64,000 nucleotides of DNA, from the NCBI GenBank assembly GCA_942159475.1, contig OW804099.1, positions 9,563,954 to 9,627,953 of the forward strand, written 5' to 3'. A model generated the notes under the pieces. The model did no database searches. It saw only the letters and a program-made list of their open reading frames with translations, and was not told where the DNA came from. The translations under genes were made by a program, and so were the position numbers. This DNA is from Sthenelais limicola. Lineage: Eukaryota > Annelida > Polychaeta > Phyllodocida > Sigalionidae. This document shows positions 29,278 through 39,429 of the stretch, in pieces. The stretch's first letter is position 1. The number at the start of each line of letters is the position of its first letter.

Positions 29278-31039
29278 TGGCGAGCTCGATCTTGATGTCT
29301 GCTAGTATGTTGCCCTGGTGGTTTTCACCGTCAAACGAGTCGGGGTCAAAAGCTGTGTCTCCTACTCGATGGCCTGTGCCCCAGAACTTGCTCGCGGTCA
29401 TTTCCAGGTACTCAGTATAGGGGGAATTGCATAGCCTGTTCTTGAGATATGGATTTTGCTTGAATTTTTCTAGCATTTGGGCCCTGAGTTCTGAAAGCCT
29501 CTTATTTTCCCATGCCTCGTCTCCTGGGATACTATCTCCTATCTTCTTGATTTTATAAGGGTCGTCCGTCATCAGAACTGAGGATGCTAATTCTGTTTTC
29601 TTAGCCGCGACTAGTTTTGAGTACTGGAAGGATTGCTCCACCGAAGAGAACATAGTATTATTGTACCAAAATTTACACAGATAGAAGTTAGAGGGGTATG
29701 TGTATTCCCCTTGGTATCCTAAGGCCGTGCCATCTTTGAATACTTGTTGCTTAAAGTCCTCCGGTCTTGCTCCCTCAGGTAGGTTCCCAAGGTCGGCCCA
29801 GTAATATCTCTTTTTGTTGTACGTGAGATAATTATTGCTGAGAGTTACTGAGTCTGGGTCATTTGCTTTTAACTTCTTATGACACTTGCGGAGAAGAGCA
29901 GCTTTTCGTCGTGCATCTTCACCTAGGTCTTTATTGATCCAGATGTTCTCATTAACGTTATTCTGTTTGATCTGTTTAGATAGTTGAATTACGAGATCTT
30001 TCAGTCTGGTAGATGTGAAAGTTACTAGAATGGATCTGGTTTTGCCCTGTTTGTATCTTCCTAGGCGGTATGCATTGTCGATCGAGTTGGGATTAATATT
30101 CTGGACAGTAGGTCCAATTAGATCGAGAACTCTATGCATGACGTTTTCCCCTTGCGCTTCAGAAAGGCCGTCAATAACTATATTATTTGTTCTGATCTTC
30201 GTATCTAGCGATTCGAGTTTATCAGTGGCTACTGATAGGTTAGAATCGGTCTTTGATATGCTGATGGTATTTTGCGATGCTATTGTGAGGGTATGTGCTT
30301 GCCAAGCTCTGGCTGTGTCTAGGGAGGTTTCTAAGGCACCTATACGCGTTTTCAGGCCGGCTATTATTGCATTGAAGTCAGTGAGAGATTGATCAAGATT
30401 AGCGGACTTGGTGTTGGTCCAAGTATCAATTTTATTTTCGGTAGAAAGAGCTAAACCCTCAAATTTCTCTTTTACCTCGGCTTCAGTTTTAGAAGAGATC
30501 TCGGCTAGTTTGGTATCTAGATCGGCGCTAGAAACATGACTCTCCTCGATAGCTTTCACTCTGATGTCTAGGGAAGCTAAGGATTGTCGAAATTCTCCCC
30601 CTATTTTTATGATATTGTTATTCAAGTCAGTGACTTTTGAATCAACTTTGGCAGTAGCTTCTTGGGATTTAGAATGGAGCGTGGTACAAAATAATTTCAA
30701 TTCAGTTGCCAATTCGGTAAAGGAGGATAAGTTGGGCGAGGTGAGAGTTGGAAAGGGTGGTTCAGGCGATGTAATGGCGGACAGATCTGGGTTGCTGACT
30801 GGGGTGACAGGAGAGTCCATTTGGTGTGGATGTAAAATAGTATTGGGAGCTTTCATTTCAGGGCAAGATGAGTTGAGATCGGGAATCACAGAGTCATTCA
30901 TGTTGGAAGAAACAGTGGTTAGGGTCAATGATTCCTCAGAGAGTGGGCAAGCCAATTGTGGTAGCTTACCCGGTGACTCGTTGCCAGGGACGCTGCTTGT
31001 GTGTAGGTTGGCCATGGGCGAAATTGGGGGTGATTCCAT
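29261..31039 (-). CDS. LINE ORF1 with coiled coil, RRM-like and NADAR domains
   Basis: 592 residues, uninterrupted. Residues 1-105 are Pro/Ser-rich; about 105-285 are helical with heptads (TKLAEISSKTEAEVKEKFEG); about 284-360 resemble an L1-type RRM (NNIVIDGLSE, RSILVTFTSTRLKDLV); about 365-420 resemble the ORF1 C-terminal domain (LRKCHKKLKAND). Residues about 449-588 match the NADAR (YbiA-like) family: SNFYLCKFW, SSVEQSFQYSK, a Trp, QMLEKFKQNPYL, KFWGTGHRVG and GENHQGNILADIKIEL. NADAR proteins are linked to ADP-ribose and N-glycosidic chemistry on riboflavin intermediates. Its role in a LINE is unknown; it could act on ADP-ribosylated nucleic acid or protein. Confidence 0.82.
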   Translation of the reverse strand: MESPPISPMANLHTSSVPGNESPGKLPQLACPLSEESLTLTTVSSNMNDSVIPDLNSSCPEMKAPNTILHPHQMDSPVTPVSNPDLSAITSPEPPFPTLTSPNLSSFTELATELKLFCTTLHSKSQEATAKVDSKVTDLNNNIIKIGGEFRQSLASLDIRVKAIEESHVSSADLDTKLAEISSKTEAEVKEKFEGLALSTENKIDTWTNTKSANLDQSLTDFNAIIAGLKTRIGALETSLDTARAWQAHTLTIASQNTISISKTDSNLSVATDKLESLDTKIRTNNIVIDGLSEAQGENVMHRVLDLIGPTVQNINPNSIDNAYRLGRYKQGKTRSILVTFTSTRLKDLVIQLSKQIKQNNVNENIWINKDLGEDARRKAALLRKCHKKLKANDPDSVTLSNNYLTYNKKRYYWADLGNLPEGARPEDFKQQVFKDGTALGYQGEYTYPSNFYLCKFWYNNTMFSSVEQSFQYSKLVAAKKTELASSVLMTDDPYKIKKIGDSIPGDEAWENKRLSELRAQMLEKFKQNPYLKNRLCNSPYTEYLEMTASKFWGTGHRVGDTAFDPDSFDGENHQGNILADIKIELANATFG

Positions 31040-31260
31040 TGGTACGTACCGGTGTAGAAAAACAAATGGGTAAATCAGTAAAGTATTTAGTGATTAAAGT
31101 CCAATTTTGCTAGCACAGATGTCCTGATAGTGTATCCTAACTATTGTGATGATACGATTCATCCAGTGGGGGTTAAATCCAAAGGTGCTCGGTAATTTGT
31201 CTCAGCACGATATGGTGTGTACTGCGCACGTCGGCGCCATCTTGATGCATAATGTCTTGA
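31040..31260 (-). promoter_or_regulatory. 5' leader of the LINE
   Basis: The sense strand starts with CAAGATGGCGCCGACGTGCG at about 31225-31244, a YY1-like word similar in placement to that in other LINE promoters, followed by about 200 bp to the ORF1 ATG. The 5' boundary is inferred. Confidence 0.45.
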
Positions 31261-33339
31261 TGAATAAAACATTTAAAAACAAACAAACACTGCCGCCTAG
31301 CAGGGTTCGTCAAATCGCCGTTTTTGCTGCCCGGGACAACCAAAACGTCAGTCCGGGCAACTAAGAAAACACATGAGGTTGCCCGTTGGGCGACCAGCTT
31401 TCATCCACTGTTTTCTCAGTGCAGCAATAACCTTGTACCATGTTTATGCTATAATTAGAGATTCATGCAGGCAACTACAAAGAAACATGCAGTTTTTGTT
31501 TGGTTTGGAGTTCATGAAATCATATCAAGTTATGTCTGTGCCTGAAATGTCTACCAACTATCAGTCCTTCTTTCATGTAATATACATGAAGTTCTTTGAT
31601 AAATAGTTCAAGTTCAAGTATTGTGATATGTTGGCGAGATTGATGAATTTACTTAACATTTGGGGAAAATTGGAGATTTTGAATTGTATAAAGTTTAAAT
31701 AGAATGATAAAAGCTGTTTAAAAAACATCATCTTTTAACAAAAGATCCCGGGCAACCATGTTTAATGGCTGGGCACCCAACTTTTGGGACCTGGTTGCCC
31801 ACCGGGCAACCACATTTCTGAGCGATTTGGGATACCCTGCGTAAACACTTATACTCTGACAGTCAAGCCATGGAATAGACCTAGGACAATAGAAAGGTCC
31901 ATAGTAGGAAGAACAAGTAAAAGACTTTAGCCAATCCCTCATAATAATCTTTTATTGATTTATACAATTACACTTTTATTACACAGAGCATGTGTTCCAG
32001 GCCGCCCTAGAGCTGCTTATATTAATGGATATAAGCATCTGGTTTATGATATAGAAGGTTTTAGCTACAGAGAACTAAGTGGACATAAGGTGAAGCTGCT
32101 CAGATGGACTGTACACATTAGCGAGATAATGCAAGCAACATATCGATTACAACACTAACAAATGCATCTAATTGTCACGTCATGCATAGGTTATGAACAC
32201 CAACCCTGCGGGATTAACGTAAGAAGGGCCATCGAAACGGTTGGATTCCCTATCCTCTTCTAGGTAAATTTGTCAGATTCATTCCACAAATAATGGTTCC
32301 ATTTTAAAGTTTAACATGTTTTCTAAGAATCTGAGTATCGAATAAGGTTTTTCAATGTTAAAATGGCGAGTTTAGTAGTGCTATCTAGTCACCGATGGCC
32401 TCTACTGAGACCGACTGGGACCGCTATGTAGGGTACCTTAGGCTCCAAACCTAACACAGGGTGATAGGTTTGGGTGAGTGTGGGGAGATGTGTGGCGCTT
32501 GCATTATCTCACTATTAAGTGATAGATATATAGATGTTAAATCAATAGATGATTCAGGTCCTTTCTCTGGTTTTCTATTAATTGTTGGCCTTCAATGAAT
32601 AAAATGTTGAAGAGGCATAGTGTACACAGATAAATGGCAAGCGGATAAAATAGGTTATGCAAATTATTTTTACCAAGGTGCGACTTAACCCAGTATTATA
32701 GTATGTTGAAAATAGGAAAACCAAGAAGCCCATTAAAGAAAGGGTTCGGACTGGAGTAAACTACATATACATCAACTCTTTACCTCTTAATTTAGGATGT
32801 CTTGTGTTTACATCATTCGATAGTATCCAAATAACTCCACAAAACAATGTAAAAGTGTCCGAATTGTAGCAATAGCCACCATTCAAGAGGACCGCCATTT
32901 TGGGGATATCTCCCATGATTCCCTTGTAGTTGTGACGTCAGTTGGGTTCACATTGGTTTGTTTACATCTGATCATCAATGCTATACTGGCTTCACAGCTA
33001 TAGGATCGTAGATCTGAGGGGGACACTCACACCTAATATTCTGCTATTTGTCTCATCATCATGGCATTGTGGAACAACAATCCCTTCCTGCCTTTATTAT
33101 TGCTAACTATAAAATGGGATTCTAATCTAGTTTCACAGTATTCATCATCATGCATCCATTGCCTGAGAGGGTGTGGCAAATGTACCATGCTCCCATTCCC
33201 TTTCTCTCCCCAGGAGCCCTAAAAAATCCGTCAGCACTTTGAGACATCTAATAGTAATAATTACAATGTAAGGACTCAAATCTATAGCTGAATATCTTTG
33301 ATGCTAGTTGTAATTCTCACTCACTATCAGTGTGGGGCT
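31261..33339. other. Non-coding spacer with GGGCAAC hairpins
   Basis: No gene recognised. At 31327-31400 and 31745-31815 there are several GGGCAAC/GTTGCCC words, including the perfect hairpin GGTTGCCCACCGGGCAACC at about 31790-31808 and a near copy at 31378. The rest (31900-33339) is AT-rich with a YY1-like ACCGCCATTTTGG at about 32890. Confidence 0.5.
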
Positions 33340-34110
33340 TCGGTCATTGCTCTCTCCCTGGCCATTGCTGTGGAACTGGGTCATGGGTCACGTGATTCCC
33401 AGCCATAGGATGATTGGCCAAGTTCCCCTACCCACACTGCATTGCAGCAACATGGCATCATCAACAAGAGCTACATGACGAACATCTACAACATGTTCCC
33501 CAAGGAATAGGAACATATAATAGACAAGGAAAATATCACACTAGTACTAGGGCAAGCAAGAATAATGTATTATCTGTCTAAACAGTGGGCGAAATTAGTG
33601 TGTCAACAATTCTATAGCTGTAAATGCATAGATTCTAGGTTGTGTTGTTGTTTGGGGTTATCTCTCGTGCGAGTTTCCCGCCTGCTAGGAGCCAGCCAAT
33701 CACAGGCCTTCCTTGTTGCTAGTCTATAGCAGATTCATGCGCATTTTGGACTCAGAGGGAATGGGCCTAAAATATGTCACTGGAGAAGAGAACATGGCGG
33801 CCCCTACAAGGGAAAATAGTTCCCTTTTCTCTCTCTTATATTGGAATTAATTGGATGCTAGGGAACAATTTACCCTAAATACATCATTATCAACATGGTA
33901 AGGAGTTCGTGTAGAGCTATTTTATCCCAGGCTGAACTGTTTATTTAAAGCGGGTTTACTCCCGCTTTATTAGAATGGCTTTTCCCGGAGCTGTCCCGGA
34001 GCACGTCCGCCGAGCTCTCCATTGCCTTTAGATCCTAAGGGAAATCCGAGAGCGCCACAATTACAGCGCACGGGATGCGTTGACATAGAGGTACGCCGGG
34101 AGCCAGTCTG
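33340..34110 (+). promoter_or_regulatory. Promoter-like CpG-richer region
   Basis: Holds an E-box palindrome TCACGTGA at 33388-33395, an inverted CCAAT at about 33412, a CCAAT word (CAGCCAATCACAGGCCT) at about 33692, and a plus-strand ATG in a YY1 word (AACATGGCGGC, ATG at 33794) opening an 18-codon frame. CpG-rich sequence continues at 33950-34110. No downstream gene on the plus strand was identified, so this may be an unannotated first exon or a decayed promoter. Confidence 0.35.
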
Positions 34111-34530
34111 TTACGGTGCAATCCTAAAATGACATATACTACTCACAGATTCCTCATGTTATTTCTCCTATGTAAGCTTATCGTAGGCTTAGTTTTGGTC
34201 TCGGTAGGCATAGGTAGGACTGTTTCTTTAAAAAAGCTCATTAACAATTAATTGAATAACATGTTTTAGCATTGTATACGCCAAGACGGCAGGATATGTT
34301 GTACAAGACTTATCAAAAAATAGTCCAAGAAAAAAAACCAAGTTGTGATATAATCCCACACAGGATTAGCTTCAGCAGATTGTGTCCATTGCGCTGGTGA
34401 AGAAATAATTAATTCAAAAGAAAAGGGTTCATAAAAAATGAAATGATCTAGAGAAATTCTCAATAAATAATAAATTCTGCTATCTATAAATGGCCAACTA
34501 GATGGTACTAGAAGTGTTCAGTAAGAAACA
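34111..34530. other. AT-rich spacer
   Basis: No feature recognised between the promoter-like region and zinc-finger gene 3. Confidence 0.5.
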
Positions 34531-34569
34531 GAATCTTCTCTATCTTATCTATAGTCACACACAGTACAT

Positions 34570-37134
34570 CTATACAGCTGCCCCAGTATGTGTTTTTATG
34601 TGTAATCTCAGGGATCCAGGTCGTGCTGCCCTATAGTCACACACAGTACATTCATAAGGTTTTTCCCCAGTATGTGTTCTCATGTGTAGCTTCAGTTCTC
34701 CAGCCTGTACTGCTGCATAGTCACACTCTGAACATTGATAGGGTTTTTCTCCGTTATGTGTCTTCATGTGCATCCTCAAGTTTGCAGCATGTGCTGCCCT
34801 AAAGTCACACAAAGTACATCTATAGGGCTTTTCTCCAGTGTGTTTTCTCAAGTGTATCCTCAGGACTTTAGCCTGTGCTGCCCTAAAGTCACACAGAGAA
34901 CATTTATGAGGCTTTTCCCCAGTATGTCTTCTCATGTGCTCCTTAAGGGTTTTGGACAGTGCTGCCCTATAATTACACACAGTACATTTATATGGCTTTT
35001 CTCCAGTATGAATTCTCATATGTTCTCTAAGGGTTTTAGGCACTGTTGCCCTATAGTCACACACAGTACATTTGTGAGGCTTTTCTTCAGTATGAGTTCT
35101 CATATGTCCCCTCAGGTACCCCGTGTGTGATGTCCTATAGTCACACAGAGCACATGCATAAGGTTTTTTCTCAGTATGTGTTATCATGTGTTCCTTAAGC
35201 GTTCCACTATATGCTGACCTATAGTCACACACAGTACATTTAAAAGGCTTTTCTCCAGTATGTGTTCTCATGTGTTGCCTCAGGGCTCCGGCCTGTGCTG
35301 CCCTATAGTCACACTCAGTACATTCATGAAGCTTTTCCCCAGTATGTGTTCTCATGTGTTTCCTCAGGTCCTGAGCAGTTGCTCCTCCATAAACACACAC
35401 AGTACATTTATATTGTCTTTCAGCCGTGTGTGTGAGCAAATGTTTCTCCAAACAATGAGTCCCTTTAAACCCTTTAACACATGTCCTACACTTGTGTAGT
35501 TTTTCTCCAGCAAGAGTCACATTGTGATGCACCATACCTTCTGACATCTGTAGAGAAGGTACACTAGTCACACTTGTAGCATTTGCTGCCTGTCCTGTCT
35601 CCCCTGTATGAGTCACACTGTGATGCATCATACCTTCTGACATCAGTAGAGAAGGTACACTAGTCACACTTGTAGCATTTGCTGCCTGTCCTGTCTCCCC
35701 TGTATGAGTCACACTGTGATGCATCATGCCTTCTGACATCAGTAGAGAAGGTGCACTAGTCACACTTGTAGCATTTGCTGCCTGTCCTGTCTCCCCTGTA
35801 TGAGTCACACTGTGATGCATCATGCCTTCTGACATCAGTAGAGAAGGTGCACTAGTCACACTTGTAGCATTTGCTGCCTGTCCTGTCTCCCCTGTATGAG
35901 TCACACTGTGATGTATCATACCTTCTGACATCAGTAGAGAAGGTACACAAGTCACACTTGTAGCATTTGCTGCCTGTCCTGTCTCCCCTGTATGAGTCAC
36001 ACTGTGATGTATCATACCTTCTGACATCAGTAGAGAAGGTACACAAGTCACACTTGTAGCATTTGCTGCCTGTCCTGTCTCCCCTGTATGAGTCACACTG
36101 TGATGCACCATGCCTTCTGACATCAGTAGAGAAGGTACACTAGTCACACTTGTAGCATTTGCTGCCTGTCCTGTCTCTCCTGTATGAGTCACACTGTGAT
36201 GCACCATGCCTTCTGACATCGGTAGAGAAGGTGCACTAGTCACACTTGTAGCATTTGCTGCCCGTCCTGTCTCCCCTGTATGAGTCACACTGTGATTCAC
36301 TATACCTTCTGACATCAGTAGAGAAGGTGCACTAGTCACACTTGTAGCATTTGCTGTCTGTCCTGTCTCCCCTGTATGAGTCACACTGTAATGCATCATG
36401 CCTTCTGACATCAGTAGAGAAGGTACACTAGTCACACTTGTAGCATTTGCTGCCTGTCCTGTCTCCCCTGCATGAGTCACACTGTGATGCATCATGCCTT
36501 CTGACATCAGTAGAGAAGGAACACTAGTCACACTTGTAGCATTTGCTGCCTGCCCTGTCTCCCCTGTATGACTTACACTGTGATGTATCATGCCTTCTGA
36601 CATCAGTAGAGAAGGTACACTAGTCACACTTGTAGCAATTGCTGCCCGTCCTGTCTCCCCTGTATGAGTCACACTGTGATGCATCATACCTTCTGACATC
36701 AGTAGAGAAGGTACACTAGTCACACTTGTAGCAATTGCTGCCCGTCCTGTCTCCCCTGTATGAGTCACACTATGATGCATCATGCCTTCTGACATCAGTA
36801 GAGAAGGTACACTAGACACACTTGTAGCATTTGCTGCCTGTCCTGTCTCCCCTGTATGAGTCACACTGTGATGCATCATGCCTTCTGACATCAGTAGAGA
36901 AGGTACACTAGTCACACTTGTAGCATTTGCTGCCTGTCCTGTCTCCCCTGTATGAGTCACACTATGATGCATCATACCTTCTGACACCAGTAGAGAAGGT
37001 GCACTAGTCACACTTGTAGCATTTGCTGCCTGTCCTGTCTCCCCTGTATGAGTCACACTTGTAGCATTTGCTGCCTGTCCTGTCTCCCCTGTATGAGTCA
37101 CACTTGTAGCATTCGCTGCCTGTCTCGTTGGCAT
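34570..37134 (-). CDS. C2H2 zinc-finger protein 3, 11 fingers
   Basis: The first ATG is at 37134 ([12 protein letters not shown]); the frame is open for 12 more codons upstream without an ATG, next to TTGCAG/GATAG, a possible splice acceptor. Sixteen SEGM repeats are followed by eleven C2H2 units, from LHKCRTCVKGFKGTHC to DYRAARPGSLRLHIKTH, with TGEKP linkers. It ends THTGAAV and TAG. That ending comes from a 2-bp loss in a linker (GCAGCTG for a 9-bp sequence); the next finger starts in the shifted frame just after. Gene 4 ends in exactly the same way. The likely role is nuclear nucleic-acid binding; no effector domain is visible. Confidence 0.85.
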   Translation of the reverse strand: MPTRQAANATSVTHTGETGQAANATSVTHTGETGQAANATSVTSAPSLLVSEGMMHHSVTHTGETGQAANATSVTSVPSLLMSEGMMHHSVTHTGETGQAANATSVSSVPSLLMSEGMMHHSVTHTGETGRAAIATSVTSVPSLLMSEGMMHHSVTHTGETGRAAIATSVTSVPSLLMSEGMIHHSVSHTGETGQAANATSVTSVPSLLMSEGMMHHSVTHAGETGQAANATSVTSVPSLLMSEGMMHYSVTHTGETGQTANATSVTSAPSLLMSEGIVNHSVTHTGETGRAANATSVTSAPSLPMSEGMVHHSVTHTGETGQAANATSVTSVPSLLMSEGMVHHSVTHTGETGQAANATSVTCVPSLLMSEGMIHHSVTHTGETGQAANATSVTCVPSLLMSEGMIHHSVTHTGETGQAANATSVTSAPSLLMSEGMMHHSVTHTGETGQAANATSVTSAPSLLMSEGMMHHSVTHTGETGQAANATSVTSVPSLLMSEGMMHHSVTHTGETGQAANATSVTSVPSLQMSEGMVHHNVTLAGEKLHKCRTCVKGFKGTHCLEKHLLTHTAERQYKCTVCVYGGATAQDLRKHMRTHTGEKLHECTECDYRAAQAGALRQHMRTHTGEKPFKCTVCDYRSAYSGTLKEHMITHTEKKPYACALCDYRTSHTGYLRGHMRTHTEEKPHKCTVCDYRATVPKTLREHMRIHTGEKPYKCTVCNYRAALSKTLKEHMRRHTGEKPHKCSLCDFRAAQAKVLRIHLRKHTGEKPYRCTLCDFRAAHAANLRMHMKTHNGEKPYQCSECDYAAVQAGELKLHMRTHTGEKPYECTVCDYRAARPGSLRLHIKTHTGAAV
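35506..37134 (-). repeat. 96-bp SEGM coding repeat array, gene 3
   Basis: Sixteen SEGM units plus two 45-bp short units at the 5' end. Blocks of neighbouring units are identical, for example two with [15 protein letters not shown] and two with GRAAIATSV. It is the largest of the four arrays. Confidence 0.93.
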
Positions 37135-37439
37135 CAATATGACAAGGATAAGTCTCTGACTATCCTGCAATTATACAGTTGATCGTTAGATATATAAATG
37201 TTATTTCCAAATCATGGACTAGAACATGTTGTGGAAATTGGATGAGCATGAATCTTACAAATTACAGTATTCTGAAATACATATTTTGGGTATTTCTTTT
37301 TTTCTTTTTTTGGTAGCATAAAATGACAATATTAATCTTTGTACTTCCAACAGACACCAGATTCTGTCACAAAAATAAATCCACACAAAGAGCTCCAGCC
37401 AATTTACTAATTGCTGTATACACTGCAGGCACAAGAAGT
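37135..37439. other. 5' flank of zinc-finger gene 3
   Basis: AT-rich; no similarity by eye to the flanks of genes 1 and 2 beyond the start of the repeats. No promoter recognised. Confidence 0.4.
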
Positions 37440-37790
37440 AAAGTACCACTGCTATTCATATGGATATCAACAAAGCCTTTGATACGAATAATCACAATAT
37501 ACTTCTCTACAAACTAAGTAATTATTTCTCAGGACCTGACAGGTTGAAAATGATCAGAAATTATTTAAGCACTAGCAATGTTAAAGTTAAAAGCGGAACA
37601 CTCAAGCAAATTTCAAATAAAATTCAGAGTCCCTCAAGGGACACCCCTAGGGCCAATATTGTTCTGTACACACAATTAATATTATAAAACATACATGAAT
37701 TCAATTATTTGCGGACAGTACCATAACATACGGCACTAACAATAAAATCACACCACAAATGTTCCAAACTGATCTGGACTTGAACGCCAA
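37440..37790 (+). mobile_element. LINE reverse-transcriptase fragment
   Basis: MDINKAFDTNNHNILLYKL matches the D-x-x-KAFD-x-x-x-H block of LINE RTs, followed by an NYLS-like block. After a frame change SPSRDTPRANIVLY corresponds to the VPQGTPLGPILF block. Further 3' a broken FADD-like region may be present near 37700. No other parts of the element were seen. Confidence 0.65.
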
Positions 37791-39155
37791 AATATCATAA
37801 ATCCCAAGTTCAGTAGTTTTGCTCCAACGATACAGTTTTGTGTAGCTTCTATTATATCATTTTCTTTCTTTCTTCTCAAGTAGCTTTGATTCCTGGAGCT
37901 TAATTTAGATAGACACAGCAGTGAAGCATACACATACCTCAGAATGAAAACTCAAATACATAGCCTAATAACTCACGTTAAAAAAGAATATATACTCTTA
38001 GAAGAAAACTGATGACACAAAATACATGGGAGCTGTTCTCTAAAGCTGCAGTTTCACCAATAGGGAAGATTTAGAATAGAATTTATGACTTGGAAACCAA
38101 GGACAGAGTAGAAGGTTATGGGTAATAGTTAAGGAAAAATAACCCTTAAACAAGAAATTTGGCTGTGACCAAGGAAACAACAGTTTCCCCTGAATCCCCT
38201 TAACAAATATAGACCCCTACCCCTATATACTCTAATCGATCCCCACTCCATGCAGGAAAACGCTTTGTCAAAGACTCCATCGATGTGTGTTACCAACATT
38301 GCAAAAATTAGAAGACGTCACAACAAAAATACGGAGCACACAGACGAGTAGGCCTATGTAATTGCATCGTCGTCTGCATCGGGTGGGTAGAAAGAATGTC
38401 TCTAGAGCCTAGAGGCCTAACGTAGGCCTAATTTCCCTCTGATCTTCTTTATTGGACCAATACCTAATGCCTAAATGGAAGGAAGGGCTGTTCTTCCTTA
38501 CTGTATTTTGATATTTGAATCAATGGTATGGTTAACATGTTAAATAAAGGCACACCTGTCTTTTTGTGTGCCTCAGTCTCGAGGTTGTTCAATCCAATCT
38601 GACACTTGTATATATATAACAGAATTTAAATTTTTTGTTGTTCTAGGGGTAATCGTCTTTAGATTTCTGCGGCCCCTGGCATGACTCCTGGCTACAAGTT
38701 TTCTGTTGTCTATGTTATCCTGATTTTTTGCTAAATGGTGAGCTATTTCCATGATGTGTCTTTCTCTTCTGTCGCTGAGAGGCAGACATATCTTCCTGAT
38801 TTAAATACATATGTGTTGATAAAACTACATATTTTGGGGTATAAAACATAACCGTAACATCTTGTTAATGTATTTTGACTAGAAATAGTGATTTGTATCA
38901 ATTTGCAGGAGTGTGCAATCACCATAATGTGTACGCTAGTGCATCGGAAATTCAGGTGGGAATAGGCAGAATCATAAGGGATGAAAATAAAAAATAATTC
39001 CCCCCCGGCCATGGTTTATCCCCAGTGGAGAGGTACTTGTGGCATGGAGTGGGTATTGTGGGCAGGTATTAAGGGATATGCCAGCTCTAGACCTTTGTAT
39101 CACCAATACCCTCAGGGCTTACTGGCCCGGCCTTTATTACATAGATACTCCTCCA
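37791..39155. other. Spacer without recognised gene
   Basis: AT-rich with scattered short frames. Nothing recognisable. Confidence 0.45.
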
Positions 39156-39159
39156 CTAG

Positions 39160-39240
39160 ATCTCCTTATTATTTTCAGGCTAATCATACCCCTCCCTCAC
39201 TCCTGCCCTCCCTCCCTCCTGCCCTCCCTCCCTCCCTCCT
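39160..39240. repeat. CCCTCCCT simple repeat
   Basis: Runs of CCCTCCCTCCT and CTGCCCTCC. Confidence 0.85.
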
Positions 39241-39334
39241 AGCCTATATATTAGCAGATTTCTCACGATTCCAACCATATTCATTAAATCTAACCACAGA
39301 TGCGTAAAGAAGAGGCAAAAACTGGAACCTTTAT

Positions 39335-39393
39335 AAGGTTTCCCAGGACAAGCGCCTTCGGAGCTTGTACCGCCCTCGGCGGGGGAAAACCTT
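39335..39393. ncRNA. Predicted three-way-junction fold
   Basis: An outer stem AAGGTTTCCC (39335-39344) pairs with GGGAAAACCTT (39383-39393) with one bulged A. Inside are two GC-rich hairpins: ACAAGC/GCTTGT (39348-39353 with 39363-39368, loop closed by CC-TTC-GG) and CCGCC/GGCGG (39370-39374 with 39378-39382, loop CTC). Almost every base is paired. Transcription and strand are unknown; it could also be a transposon end. Confidence 0.4.
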
Positions 39394-39429
39394 AAACAAG
39401 TGATAATCTTCTTATGAAAGATCGTTCTG

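Larger units (their letters stand above)
24077..31260 (-). mobile_element. Apparently intact three-ORF LINE with NADAR domain
   Basis: Minus-strand order is a GC-rich 5' leader, ORF1 (31039-29261), an overlapping esterase ORF (29277-28585), a 1.2-kb spacer, the endonuclease-RT ORF (27382-24536), a 3' UTR with a C-rich run, and a terminal (CAA)n tail at 24077-24090 preceded by AATAAAAGTCTC. All three frames are uninterrupted. Endonuclease type, RT sequence and the esterase point to the CR1/Jockey superfamily. The ends are estimated; no target duplication was identified. Confidence 0.85.
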
